55,075 nucleotides of DNA from positions 1 through 55,075 of the forward strand of contig DLKQ01000017.1 of NCBI GenBank assembly GCA_002477805.1, written 5' to 3'. Made by a program: the position numbers and the translations under genes. Source of the DNA: Christensenella sp. UBA7584 (GTDB lineage Bacteria > Bacillota > Clostridia > Christensenellales > UBA1242). Below the pieces are notes generated by a model. The model was not told the DNA's origin and did no database searches. It saw nothing but the letters and a program-made list of their open reading frames with translations. Shown here piece after piece: positions 8,261-16,089 of this stretch; within the stretch, counting starts at the first letter, position 1, and every line of letters begins with the position of its first letter.

Positions 8261-8773
8261 ATGAACAAAGAACAAATTACAGGACTAGAAAAAAAACTTA
8301 ACATTAGCGTTTCACCTTTAGCTAAAGATTTGGTAGAAGTTGCAACAGCATTTTGTTGGCAACCATTAAAAATAGAAAATGGTATTTTGGTGCTCGGGAT
8401 TTATGAAAAAGACCCGCTGAGACTAATTGAAAACAATGCCAAAGAAATTGTTGGTAGAAGAACAAATACAGGTCATATCGAATTTTTGCAAATCGACCTT
8501 GAAAGAGATGAGATGAGTGAGGTTGCTTCAAGATTTATTAAGGAAAGAATTGTTTCACCACTCAACCACACCAAATATGGTGAAAAGGCACAAGTTACCT
8601 TTAATGAAGCAAAAGAAGCTTTAGTGGTTGGGAATTATGAGAGGTCTGCTGAAAAAGTTAGAATGGCAAGTCGCGGAAATCCAAATTACAACAATAAACA
8701 AAATCATATTAACGAAAAAATAGATGTTTTGGTTTCACCAACAAAATCCGCTGATGTTGAACTACAAATGTAA
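8261..8773 (+). CDS. Conserved-looking soluble protein of unknown function
   Basis: I do not recognise this 170-residue protein. It has no signal peptide or membrane segment, so it should be cytoplasmic. The first about 100 residues look like a mixed alpha/beta fold; the last 50 are charged and Asn/Lys-rich. No catalytic signature is visible. It has its own promoter (TTTACA-17-TACAAT), an AAGGAGAG ribosome binding site 6 nt before the ATG and its own terminator, so it is a genuine single-gene unit between dnaB and the ribonucleotide reductase operon. Context gives no firm clue. Confidence 0.75.
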   Translation: MNKEQITGLEKKLNISVSPLAKDLVEVATAFCWQPLKIENGILVLGIYEKDPLRLIENNAKEIVGRRTNTGHIEFLQIDLERDEMSEVASRFIKERIVSPLNHTKYGEKAQVTFNEAKEALVVGNYERSAEKVRMASRGNPNYNNKQNHINEKIDVLVSPTKSADVELQM

Positions 8774-8799
8774 AAAACAGTTTAGATAAACTGTTTTTT
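8772..8799 (+). terminator. Rho-independent terminator
   Basis: AAAAAACAGTTTA-GA-TAAACTGTTTTTT begins in the stop codon of the 170-aa gene. Confidence 0.85.
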
Positions 8800-8979
8800 A
8801 TTTTTTGTATGAGCTGTTTTAATTTTACTTTAAAATTTCGGTTTCATTTTTTCAATCCCCGCTACATTTTTATTGCGAGTTTCGGTGAATATTATTTATA
8901 ATTTTTCCAAACGATATACAAGCACATAATTATTCATTAATTTTTATTTTTATGCAATTAATGTTTAGTAGAAATAGGT

Positions 8980-9039
8980 ATTTCACAAATTTGTATACTT
9001 GTCAATTCATTTTGATATAATTTTTAAAATTTGTGAAAT
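8980..9039 (+). promoter_or_regulatory. Inverted repeat flanking a second, upstream promoter of nrdDG
   Basis: A 13-bp perfect inverted repeat (ATTTCACAAATTT at 8980-8992, AAATTTGTGAAAT at 9027-9039) surrounds a TG-extended -10 (TGATATAAT, 9013-9021). A -35 may be TTGTAT at 8991, with a long 19-bp spacer. The arrangement suggests a regulated distal promoter or a cruciform/operator. The regulator is unknown. It shares the CACAA/TTGTG element of Rex sites, but its arms are too far apart for one. Confidence 0.4.
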
Positions 9040-9055
9040 TTGCACAAAAATCCAA

Positions 9056-9102
9056 TATCTATATATAGTGTTTTAAAAATGTATTGACACAATATATAGT
9101 GT
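9056..9102 (+). promoter_or_regulatory. Paired NrdR boxes
   Basis: Two 16-bp sites, TATCTATATATAGTGT (9056-9071) and ACACAATATATAGTGT (9087-9102), have centres 31 bp apart. Both fit the known NrdR consensus acaCwAtATaTwGwgt, and three helical turns is the usual spacing. The downstream box overlaps the -35 and spacer of the nrdD promoter. NrdR with dATP should repress transcription by blocking RNA polymerase. Confidence 0.85.
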
Positions 9103-9113
9103 TTTGATATACT
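9084..9113 (+). promoter_or_regulatory. Sigma-A-type promoter of nrdDG
   Basis: TTGACA (9084-9089), an 18-bp spacer and TATACT (9108-9113). The predicted transcript starts near 9120, after the upstream in-frame ATG at 9118, which supports the internal start at 9163. Confidence 0.8.
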
Positions 9114-9162
9114 TTTTATGCAAACAAAAAGCATACGCTTGGTTACAATGGAGGAATTAAAA

Positions 9163-11475
9163 ATGATAAAGCAAATTTTAAAAAGAGATGGAAGACTTGC
9201 TGATTTTGATGTTACAAAAATAGAAAAAGCAATTTGTAAGGCTATGAATGCGATTGGTGCAAAGGAAATTGAAGATTGCAGAAAGCTTAGTAAATTTGTG
9301 GAAGCTGAACTTGAAAATAGGTTTGTTGAGCAAACTCCTGATGTGGAATCAGTTCAAGATGTTGTTGAGCAAACCTTGATGAAAAACGGATACAACGATG
9401 TAGCAAAGGAATATATTTTGTACAGGGCGAAGCGTTCCAACGTTAGAGAGATGAAAACAAGCCTTATGCGTATTTATGATGAGTTAAATTCGCTTGATGC
9501 TAGTGAATGTGATAGCAAGCGTGAAAATGCGAATGTAGACGGAAATACTGCAATGGGAACAATGCTAAAGTTTGGTTCTGAGGGTGCAAAGGATTATTTT
9601 ACAAAGTATATTCTTACGCCCGAGCAGGCAAAAGCACATTCAAGCGGAGATATTCATATTCACGACTTTGATTTTTACACTTTAACAGAAACTTGTTGTC
9701 AAATTGATATTCTAAAACTTTTTAAAGGTGGCTTTTCTACTGGTCACGGTTTTTTGAGGGAGCCAAACGATATTAGAACATATTCTGCACTTGCTTGTAT
9801 TGCTATACAGGCAAACCAAAATGACCAACACGGTGGGCAAAGTATTCCAAACTTTGATTATGGTCTAGCACCAGGTGTGGTAAAGACTTATAAAAAGAAT
9901 TATATTAAAAACTTTGCCAAGGCGTACAAACTTGTTGCTGAGGAAAAGAGTTATGAGGAAATAAAGAACATTTTTAGTCAACTAGAAGAAAAAACTGGGC
10001 TTTTTCCGAAACTTGAAAAATGTGGAAAATTTGATGAGGAATTAAGGAAGCTATTTAGTAACATAGATGATACTAGTTTTGAAAAAATTATTTCTTTTGC
10101 TGAAAAAGAAGCTCAAAGCGAAACAGATAATGATTGTTATCAGGCTATGGAAGCACTTGTTCACAATCTTAACACTATGCACTCGCGTGCTGGTGCCCAA
10201 GTTCCATTTTCTTCGGTAAGTTTTGGAACAGATACCTCTTTAGAAGGTAGAATGGTTGTGAAAAATATGTTAAGAGCTATAGAAGCAGGTTTGGGTGATG
10301 GCGAAACTCCAATTTTCCCTGTTAGCATATTCAAGGTTAAAGAGGGCATAAACTATAATCAAGGTGACCCAAATTACGACCTGTTCAAGTATGCTATAAA
10401 AGTTAGTGCAAAAAGGTTGTTTCCTAACTTTGCGTTTATTGATGCGCCTTTTAATATTAAATATTATAAAAAAGGACACCCAGAGACGGAAGTTGCATAT
10501 ATGGGGTGTCGAACTAGAGTTCTTGGGAATGTATATGACCCAACTAAGGAAATTACATATGGAAGAGGAAATCTTAGCTTTACTAGCATAAATTTGCCAA
10601 GACTTGCAATAAAAAGTGAAAAGAATATTGAAAAGTTCTATAAAAATTTAAAATATGAAATGGAACTTGTTGTGACTCAACTTTTGGATAGATTTGCTAT
10701 TCAGTCTAAAAAGAAAGTGAAAAACTACCCATTCTTAATGGGGCAACACGTTTGGATTGATTCAGACACTTTAAAGCCAGAGGATACAGTGGGTGAAATT
10801 TTAAAGCACGGAACACTTTCGGTTGGGTTTATTGGACTTGCGGAAACATTAATTGCTTTAATCGGTAAACATCACGGAGAAAGTGAAGAGGCTCAAAAAC
10901 TTGGACTTGAAATTATTGGATTTATGCGTGACTTTTTAGATAAAAAATCACAAGAAATGAAACTAAACTTTACTCTTTTGGCAACACCTGCTGAAGGTCT
11001 CAGTGGAAGATTTGTTCGTCTTGATAAAAAACTTTTTGGTTCAATAAAGGGTATAACAGACAAAGATTACTATACAAATAGTTTTCACATTCCAGTTTAT
11101 TACAAAATTAGTGCAATAGACAAAATTAAACGTGAAGCTCCATATCACGCACTTACTAATGCGGGGCATATTACATATGTAGAACTTGATGGTGATACAA
11201 CAAAAAATCTAGATGCTTTTGAAAGTATAATTAGGTGTATGAAAGAAAGCGGAGTTGGATATGGTTCAATCAATCACCCAGTTGACCGCGACCCTGTTTG
11301 TGGATATTGTGGAATTATTAATGACACCTGCCCAAAATGTGGTAGAAAGGAAGGTTCTGACGGAATTGGATTTGAGAGAATAAGAAGAATAACTGGATAC
11401 CTTGTTGGAACTCTTGAAAGATTTAACAATGCAAAAAGGGCTGAAGAAAAAGATAGAGTTAAGCACGGAATATAA
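9163..11475 (+). CDS. nrdD: Anaerobic ribonucleoside-triphosphate reductase
   Basis: Class III glycyl-radical reductase that makes dNTPs from NTPs under anoxia, using formate. The N-terminus is an ATP-cone domain for allosteric control (KRDGRLADFDVTKIEKAI). The core is the ten-stranded NrdD barrel. The C-terminus has the zinc cysteines C713, C716, C723 and C726 (CGYCG...CPKCG) and the radical glycine in RITGYLVG (Gly745). The frame is open from an ATG at 9118, but that ATG precedes the predicted transcription start. The ATG at 9163 follows GGAGG (9150-9154) by 8 nt and gives the normal N-terminus MIKQILKRDG and 770 residues. It is paired with nrdG and controlled by NrdR boxes. Confidence 0.97.
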   Translation: MIKQILKRDGRLADFDVTKIEKAICKAMNAIGAKEIEDCRKLSKFVEAELENRFVEQTPDVESVQDVVEQTLMKNGYNDVAKEYILYRAKRSNVREMKTSLMRIYDELNSLDASECDSKRENANVDGNTAMGTMLKFGSEGAKDYFTKYILTPEQAKAHSSGDIHIHDFDFYTLTETCCQIDILKLFKGGFSTGHGFLREPNDIRTYSALACIAIQANQNDQHGGQSIPNFDYGLAPGVVKTYKKNYIKNFAKAYKLVAEEKSYEEIKNIFSQLEEKTGLFPKLEKCGKFDEELRKLFSNIDDTSFEKIISFAEKEAQSETDNDCYQAMEALVHNLNTMHSRAGAQVPFSSVSFGTDTSLEGRMVVKNMLRAIEAGLGDGETPIFPVSIFKVKEGINYNQGDPNYDLFKYAIKVSAKRLFPNFAFIDAPFNIKYYKKGHPETEVAYMGCRTRVLGNVYDPTKEITYGRGNLSFTSINLPRLAIKSEKNIEKFYKNLKYEMELVVTQLLDRFAIQSKKKVKNYPFLMGQHVWIDSDTLKPEDTVGEILKHGTLSVGFIGLAETLIALIGKHHGESEEAQKLGLEIIGFMRDFLDKKSQEMKLNFTLLATPAEGLSGRFVRLDKKLFGSIKGITDKDYYTNSFHIPVYYKISAIDKIKREAPYHALTNAGHITYVELDGDTTKNLDAFESIIRCMKESGVGYGSINHPVDRDPVCGYCGIINDTCPKCGRKEGSDGIGFERIRRITGYLVGTLERFNNAKRAEEKDRVKHGI

Positions 11476-11560
11476 AAATTTTTAATTTTACACTAAAAAA
11501 CACGCTTTTTTCGATTATTTTTTCAATAAATTTTTGCATTTTATAAAAAGGAAATAAAAA

Positions 11561-12064
11561 ATGGCTCAAATTAGAATTGCTGGTTTTGTTAATGATTCTA
11601 TAACAGATGGTCCAGGAATTAGGTTTACGGTTTTTACTCAAGGGTGTCCGCGAAGTTGTAAAGGGTGTCATAATCCACAAACGCAAAGTATGAGTGGCGG
11701 TAAACTTTTTGAAGATACTGAAATTTTGCAAATGATAAAATCTAACCCACTTTTAACAGGTGTAACCTTTAGTGGTGGAGAGCCAATGATTCAAGCAAAA
11801 AATTTACTAAATCTTGCAAAGGAGATAAAATCGCTTGGTCTTGATTTGGCAATTTATACTGGTTATACTTTTGAAGAACTAGCCAAAGTAGATGGAGCAC
11901 TTGAACTTTTAAAATTTGCAGATGTTTTAATCGATGGCCCTTTTGTTGAAAGTTTGAAAGATTACAAACTAAAATTTAAGGGCTCATCAAATCAAAGAGT
12001 TATAGATGTAAAAAAATCTACTCAAAACAAAGTTGTACTTTGTGAAGATGAAAGATGGAACTAA
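11561..12064 (+). CDS. nrdG: Anaerobic ribonucleotide reductase activating enzyme
   Basis: Radical-SAM protein that uses a [4Fe-4S] cluster and S-adenosylmethionine to create the glycyl radical on NrdD. The cluster motif CxxxCxxC is at CPRSCKGC (Cys29, 33 and 36), preceded by the family-typical DGPGIRFTVFTQG, and a GGE motif (SGGEPM) follows. The 167-residue length is standard. It lies 85 bp after nrdD, with AAAGGAAA before the ATG and no clear terminator between them, so the two form an operon ending at the hairpin at 12201. Confidence 0.97.
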   Translation: MAQIRIAGFVNDSITDGPGIRFTVFTQGCPRSCKGCHNPQTQSMSGGKLFEDTEILQMIKSNPLLTGVTFSGGEPMIQAKNLLNLAKEIKSLGLDLAIYTGYTFEELAKVDGALELLKFADVLIDGPFVESLKDYKLKFKGSSNQRVIDVKKSTQNKVVLCEDERWN

Positions 12065-12200
12065 AAAGTTGATGTGCTAAAAATTAGGTTATAATTTATA
12101 ATTTATGCTGAGTTTTGTTTTTATAGTATTTTTATTTAATCTTTTTTAGTATAAAAAAATTAGGCACTTTACAAATTTGAAACAGCTTGAATAAATTTTA

Positions 12201-12234
12201 AAAACATTCACCAACAAATGGTGAGTGTTTTTAG
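12201..12234 (+). terminator. Terminator of nrdDG
   Basis: AAAACATTCACC...GGTGAGTGTTTT, a 12-bp stem with one G-T pair and a T-rich end. From here to 12577 the sequence is AT-rich and I see no gene. Confidence 0.75.
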
Positions 12235-12577
12235 TATTTGTAGATAATGAAAATTGTTATATTATTAAAGAAAGCAAAAATACTTGTACGCAGGAAAATA
12301 TTTTTATGGTTTCAATTTATATAAGCAGTGTAATTTACTTTATGTATTGAAATTTGTTTTTAAGTGGAGACTGAGTTAATAATTTTTAAATTTTGTTAAT
12401 AAGTTTGAATTGATGTCATTTCTTGGTTTGTAAAATATTTTATTTAAAGTTTGCTTTTATTAATAACTTTATTTGAGGGATATTGAGACAAATGCTTTGT
12501 GAAATTGTTTTAAGTTGTTTGTTTTTGTGTAAGTATAAAATTACAAGAAATTGTTGAGACTAAAAAATTTAATTTTG

Positions 12578-12606
12578 TTGACTAATTTTTATGTTTGTAT
12601 TATAAT
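12578..12606 (+). promoter_or_regulatory. Strong sigma-A-type promoter before tRNA-Leu
   Basis: TTGACT (12578-12583), a 17-bp spacer and TATAAT (12601-12606). The tRNA begins about 110 nt after the predicted start, so a 5' leader would be trimmed. Confidence 0.75.
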
Positions 12607-12723
12607 TAGTTTGTATTCACTCTTTTTGATACAAAAAATGTGAATAATTTATGTACTAACACAAAAAGATATTTTAAATAGTAAAATGTAATAGACAAAA
12701 ATTGCTTTTTGTTTAAGAAACTT

Positions 12724-12810
12724 GTCGAGATGGCGGAATTGGTAGACGCGCTAGATTCAGGTTCTAGTGGGTGAAAACTTGTGAGAGTTCGAATCTCTTT
12801 CTCGACACCA
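12724..12810 (+). tRNA. tRNA-Leu (anticodon CAG)
   Basis: Class II tRNA with a long variable arm. The acceptor stem GTCGAGA pairs with TCTCGAC, the anticodon stem CTAGA/TCTAG holds the loop TTCAGGT, and the T-loop is TTCGAAT. CCA is encoded. It reads CUG. No terminator separates it from the 58-aa ORF at 12845 and the amidase-like gene, so the three may share one transcript. Confidence 0.95.
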
Positions 12811-12844
12811 TTGCTAGAAAAATACAAATTCAGAGGATAAAAGT

Positions 12845-13021
12845 ATGATTGATTGTGAAGATTTAAAGAAAGTGTCACTTGCTGATGAGAGACATCAAAG
12901 AGAGTGGCGAGAATGGTTTGCAAAAACATTCGATGAAAATGGAAATTATATCGAAAACGATACTGTAGAGAAAGACAAACCAAAAGCTCAAAAAAAATCT
13001 GAACCTACTTTTAATATTTAA
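12845..13021 (+). CDS. Small charged 58-residue protein
   Basis: A short frame with AGAGGA 7 nt before its ATG, starting 34 bp after tRNA-Leu and ending 44 bp before the amidase-like gene. The product begins MIDCEDLKKVSLADERHQRE and continues with WREWF and a Lys/Glu-rich tail. It is acidic and basic by turns, has no membrane segment, and looks helical. Codon use resembles that of its neighbours. I do not recognise it. The position suggests co-expression with the amidase-like protein. Confidence 0.55.
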   Translation: MIDCEDLKKVSLADERHQREWREWFAKTFDENGNYIENDTVEKDKPKAQKKSEPTFNI

Positions 13022-13065
13022 TAACATTTTTCGCTTTGTTGCCATAAACTACTTTGGAGGATTTT

Positions 13066-14223
13066 ATGGCTTTTAATAATGCGAGTGATTTTTTAATTGC
13101 GGGAAATGATGAACACGGGGTTATGCCACCAACTTTTGGAAAGCGAACTCCAGTTATGCCTTACATAAATAGGTCAATTTATGAAAATGAGTTTAATTAT
13201 TCAGCAAAAAATAGTTTTCTGATGGATTGTTTGCGTGTTGGCTTTTTTATCTTAGATGTAAAACCCAATAGGCAAGATTTGTCTGTTTCGTCTCGTGTCG
13301 TGATTGTTAATAATTCAAATGTGAGTTTGGTGGTGACTTTTGCGTACAACGCTGCCGGTGATGAAAGTGTATTTAGTAGTGCTAATGGGGTGGAAACATT
13401 TTATTCGCCTTTAAATGCTTTTGCAAATGAGTCTAAAGTGCTAGCTACAGATATTTACGATGAAGTAATTTCGCAAACAGGCAGGAGAGGACGTGGTGTA
13501 AAAACGCTAGATGTTGCAATGCTCAGTGCTGTAAAAACTAGAGCTGCATTAATAGAAGCTGGGTTTATGACAAATTTTGAAGAAGCAAAGTTAATGATTG
13601 ACCCTGATTTTACAAGTACTATTGGTAGGGCGACTTGCAAAGGGGTTTGTAAATTTTTGAATGTAAATTATATTCCAATTGAAAACGAAAGTTTTCCTAT
13701 TTTAAAAAGAGGTTCTACAGGAAAGTTTGTTAGGTACTTGCAATTTTTTTTAAAAATTAATGGTTATAATGCGGGCGCGGTTGACGGAGTATTTGGGAAA
13801 AATACTCAAAATGCAGTGATAGCATTTCAGCAGGCAAACAATCTTGAAGCAGATGGTGTAGTTGGTAAAAAAACTTGGACAAAAATAAACAACTTAAATC
13901 CAGAAAATCGTGTACTTAAAAAAGGTTCGATAGGTGCAGAAGTTGAATATCTTCAAAAAAAGCTATACTCAAAACTTTATCCAGTTGGTGTAATTGATGG
14001 TATATTTGGAACAAATACTCAAAATGCAGTAAAAGAGTTTCAAACTGAAAATGGGCTTACTGCAGATGGGGTTGTTGGAAGTCAAACTTGGAAAGCATTG
14101 AAAAACCCTCAAAATACAAGACCACTTCCTGCTTCATTTAATGTTGCGACCGAAAGTTTTTTAAATGAAAAAAGATTATTTAATTACTCTGAAAAATTCA
14201 ATTTTGATAAAAATGACATATAA
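13066..14223 (+). CDS. Amidase_3-like protein with two peptidoglycan-binding domains, probably lacking one zinc ligand
   Basis: The N-terminal 1-210 resembles N-acetylmuramoyl-L-alanine amidase (Amidase_3): H17 sits where the first zinc His is expected (NDEHG), E40 fits the zinc Glu, and RAALIEAGFMTNFEEAKLM matches the catalytic-Glu strand. The second zinc His of the usual SIHxNA motif is replaced (VTFAYNAA), so activity is doubtful. Two PG_binding_1 repeats follow (about 217-280 and 290-350), each with VDGVFG/IDGIFG and ADGVVG. There is no signal peptide, as in some spore-lysis or phage-type amidases. The open frame begins at a TTG at 13054, but that lies in the ribosome binding site; ATG 13066 follows TGGAGG and gives 385 residues. 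A terminator follows. Confidence 0.8.
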   Translation: MAFNNASDFLIAGNDEHGVMPPTFGKRTPVMPYINRSIYENEFNYSAKNSFLMDCLRVGFFILDVKPNRQDLSVSSRVVIVNNSNVSLVVTFAYNAAGDESVFSSANGVETFYSPLNAFANESKVLATDIYDEVISQTGRRGRGVKTLDVAMLSAVKTRAALIEAGFMTNFEEAKLMIDPDFTSTIGRATCKGVCKFLNVNYIPIENESFPILKRGSTGKFVRYLQFFLKINGYNAGAVDGVFGKNTQNAVIAFQQANNLEADGVVGKKTWTKINNLNPENRVLKKGSIGAEVEYLQKKLYSKLYPVGVIDGIFGTNTQNAVKEFQTENGLTADGVVGSQTWKALKNPQNTRPLPASFNVATESFLNEKRLFNYSEKFNFDKNDI

Positions 14224-14230
14224 AAAACAC

Positions 14231-14260
14231 AAAAAATAGAGTTTTTTACTCTATTTTTTT
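14231..14260 (+). terminator. Rho-independent terminator
   Basis: AAAAATAGAGT-TTTTT-ACTCTATTTTT with a T run, 8 nt after the amidase-like stop. The 200 bp that follow are AT-rich and empty. Confidence 0.85.
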
Positions 14261-14461
14261 ACATTTTATGATATTTTGTTTTTTGCAATAACTAAATTTT
14301 GTATAGTAAGAGAAAAAGTTGTTTTGTAAACTGATGATAAATTTCGATAATAATTTAAAGTCTTGAAATTTGTATTAATGAAATAGTTAAAATGCTTAAT
14401 TTGGCTTTGTTAAATAATTGAAAAAAGTAGTTGGCATTGAACAGTTGCGTTATGGATTCTT

Positions 14462-14923
14462 CTAAACTTTTGCTCTTTCTAAATATGGAACAAGTTCGTT
14501 CACACAATTTTCTTCAATAGATTTTAGGTTCCTTGCTAGTTTGATAATTTCATCTTTTGCTTTCTTTGCATCAGCCAAACTCTTTATCATATTAACAACA
14601 CCCATAAAATGTCCTAAAATCATCATATCTGCAAGGTGCTGTGTATCGTCATCAAAAAATGAACTCGTCTTAACTCCAAGCCACATTTTACTTTTTTTGA
14701 AAAGACTGTTCGGTTTAATTTCTAAACTAAATTTTTCGGCAAGTTTTTTTGCTTCGCTTGTAATTGTTTTTAGTCTTGTTTTTTGGCCATTTAATGTTTG
14801 AATAAAATTTTCACTAACTACTTCTGGCATCAAGTAGTCAATTGCACAAATTCCAATTTCTGCATTGTGTAAAACGCTTTGTAATAGATCAATATCTGGT
14901 CTTTTTTCTGTTTTCTTTTCCAT
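14462..14923 (-). CDS. Helical cytoplasmic protein of unknown function
   Basis: A 153-residue protein, unrecognised. It has no signal or membrane segment and is predicted mostly helical, rich in Lys, Glu and Leu. A central stretch DTQHLADMMILGHFMG has two His and a Met-rich strip that could bind a metal or pack a helical bundle, but this is only a visual impression. AGGAGT stands 6 nt before the ATG. It is divergent from the rplU operon and transcribed alone; no clear terminator follows its stop. Confidence 0.65.
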   Translation of the reverse strand: MEKKTEKRPDIDLLQSVLHNAEIGICAIDYLMPEVVSENFIQTLNGQKTRLKTITSEAKKLAEKFSLEIKPNSLFKKSKMWLGVKTSSFFDDDTQHLADMMILGHFMGVVNMIKSLADAKKAKDEIIKLARNLKSIEENCVNELVPYLERAKV

Positions 14924-14988
14924 ATTATACTCCTTGAATGTAGTTTGTGTAAAATGTTACAACTTATACAAAATTTTATGATTTTCTA

Positions 14989-15017
14989 TTGCTTTTTTTT
15001 GGCTATTGTGATAAACT
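14989..15017 (+). promoter_or_regulatory. Probable promoter of rplU-prp-rpmA
   Basis: TTGCTT (14989-14994), a 17-bp spacer and TAAACT (15012-15017). It would start the transcript near 15024, just before the leader hairpin. Confidence 0.5.
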
Positions 15018-15029
15018 TAAATCGTTATC

Positions 15030-15076
15030 CGCATAATTTGGGTTTTAAACTTGTATTTTACAGGCCTAAATTAGCG
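15030..15076 (+). ncRNA. L21-leader-like hairpin in the rplU 5' UTR
   Basis: The leader folds into a long stem: CGC/GCG and AATTTGGG/CCTAAATT, topped by an inner helix CTTGTA/TACAGG with a one-sided bulge. It ends 11 nt before the ribosome binding site. Firmicutes carry autoregulatory leaders at this place, but I matched position and foldability, not a covariance model. Confidence 0.5.
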
Positions 15077-15099
15077 AGGTTGGTTAGAGGAGGTTTAAT

Positions 15100-15408
15100 A
15101 TGTACGCAATAGTAGCAACAGGTGGAAAACAATACAAAGTTAAAGTCGGAGACGTTCTTGAAGTTGAAAAATTGAATTCCGAAGTTGGGGCAAAAGTAGA
15201 ATTCGATGCCCTTATGGTAAGCGATGATGCTAAGACAACATTTGGAACACCAAAAGTTTCTGGTATAAAAGTTGTTGCTGAGATTATTGAGCACGGAAAG
15301 GGAGACAAACTTCAAATTTTTGTATACAAAAAGAAGAATAATCACCACAGAGCTCAAGGACATCGTCAGCCATATAGCAGAATCAAAATTATTTCTATTG
15401 GTAAGTAG
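15100..15408 (+). CDS. rplU: Large-subunit ribosomal protein L21
   Basis: Ribosomal protein bL21, which binds 23S rRNA domain II in the 50S subunit. The 102-residue product has the standard N-terminus (MYAIVATGGKQYKV) and C-terminal RNA-binding segment (KKKNNHHRAQGHRQPYS) with its typical HR.GHRQ signature. GAGGAGG lies 6 nt before the ATG. It is the first gene of rplU-prp-rpmA, and its stop codon nearly touches the prp start, so translation is probably coupled. The leader hairpin before it is a likely feedback control site. Confidence 0.98.
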   Translation: MYAIVATGGKQYKVKVGDVLEVEKLNSEVGAKVEFDALMVSDDAKTTFGTPKVSGIKVVAEIIEHGKGDKLQIFVYKKKNNHHRAQGHRQPYSRIKIISIGK

Positions 15409-15410
15409 TG

Positions 15411-15749
15411 ATGATAAAAATTTGTATTTTTAAGAATCAAAATGACTTTTCAAAAATCGTTTGTGATGGACACGCGGGTTATGGAGTATCGGGGGAAGAT
15501 ATTGTTTGCAGTGCTGTTTCAAGTATTGTTCAAACGGCGGCACTTGGACTTTTAATGGTAGCCTGTGCTGGTGTTACAATAATCAGAGATGATGAAAAAG
15601 GTTTTTTTGAAATAATTATTCCAAAAGATATTTCTGAAACTACAATGCACGATGTGAATGTTATTCTTTCAACAATGCTATGTGGTTTAAATGATTTACA
15701 AGAGGAATACAGTGATTTTATAGAATTGGAGGTTCAAAATGTTTATTAA
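15411..15749 (+). CDS. prp: Ribosomal-processing cysteine protease Prp
   Basis: Removes the N-terminal extension of ribosomal protein L27 before it can work in the ribosome. The catalytic pair is visible as His21 in DGHAGYG and Cys33 in GEDIVCSAVS, spaced as in the family. The 112-residue length is normal. The frame could begin at GTG 15408, overlapping the rplU stop, but ATG 15411 is preferred. There is no strong ribosome binding site, which suggests translational coupling to rplU. Its end overlaps rpmA by 11 nt. Its substrate is the next gene, as in most Firmicutes. Confidence 0.95.
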   Translation: MIKICIFKNQNDFSKIVCDGHAGYGVSGEDIVCSAVSSIVQTAALGLLMVACAGVTIIRDDEKGFFEIIIPKDISETTMHDVNVILSTMLCGLNDLQEEYSDFIELEVQNVY

Positions 15750-16020
15750 CATTCAATTGTTCGCACACAAAAAAGGACAAGGAAGTTCTAAAAACGGTCG
15801 TGACAGTGAATCTAAGCGTTTGGGTATAAAACGCAGTGATGGAATATTTGTGAATGCTGGTGAAATTATTGTTCGTCAAAGAGGAACAAATTGTCACCCA
15901 GGCGTAAATGTTGGACTTGGTTGTGATTACACACTTTTTGCTTTAAAGAGTGGAGTCGTAAAGTTTGGTAGAACTAAGAAAAACAAAAAAGTTGTAAATG
16001 TTTGCGAAGAAGCAAAATAG
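15739..16020 (+). CDS. rpmA: Large-subunit ribosomal protein L27 with cleavable extension
   Basis: bL27 reaches the peptidyl-transferase centre with its N-terminus. The 93-residue precursor begins MFINIQLFA followed by HKKGQGSSKNGRDS. The first nine residues correspond to the Firmicute extension that Prp cuts after the Ala; here the residue after the cut is His, where Ser or another small residue is more usual. The rest matches L27 (RDSESKRLGIKRSDG, RQRGTNCHPG). GGAGG lies within the end of prp. A terminator directly follows. Confidence 0.97.
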   Translation: MFINIQLFAHKKGQGSSKNGRDSESKRLGIKRSDGIFVNAGEIIVRQRGTNCHPGVNVGLGCDYTLFALKSGVVKFGRTKKNKKVVNVCEEAK

Positions 16021-16047
16021 AAAAAGAGTCTTTTGACTCTTTTTTGT
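16020..16047 (+). terminator. Terminator of the rplU operon
   Basis: AAAAGAGTC-TTTT-GACTCTTTTTT, overlapping the last base of rpmA. From 16090 to 16336 I see no gene. Confidence 0.85.
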
Positions 16048-16059
16048 ATTAAAACCGCT

Positions 16060-16089
16060 AGATAGTCTGGTGGTTTTGTTTAGGTTTAC
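16060..16089 (+). repeat. Dispersed 30-bp repeat, copy 1
   Basis: AGATAGTCTGGTGG plus a T-rich part ending GTTTAC; 27 of 30 bases match copy 2 at 46297. Both copies lie just beyond a terminator. Here the element sits in a hairpin AAAACCGC/GTGGTTTT (16051-16077). Confidence 0.6.

Noticed and set aside
9032..9048. Rex operator at TTGTGAAATTTGCACAA
   Set aside because: The half-sites are similar, but the spacing is one base short of the Rex consensus and the inner TTAA/TTCA bases do not match.
9118..9162. Longer NrdD start at ATG 9118
   Set aside because: The predicted transcript begins near 9120, there is no ribosome binding site, and NrdD proteins begin like the product of ATG 9163.
12606..12983. 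Minus-strand 125-aa frame
   Set aside because: It runs across tRNA-Leu and the 58-aa ORF in antisense; composition is that of non-coding DNA.
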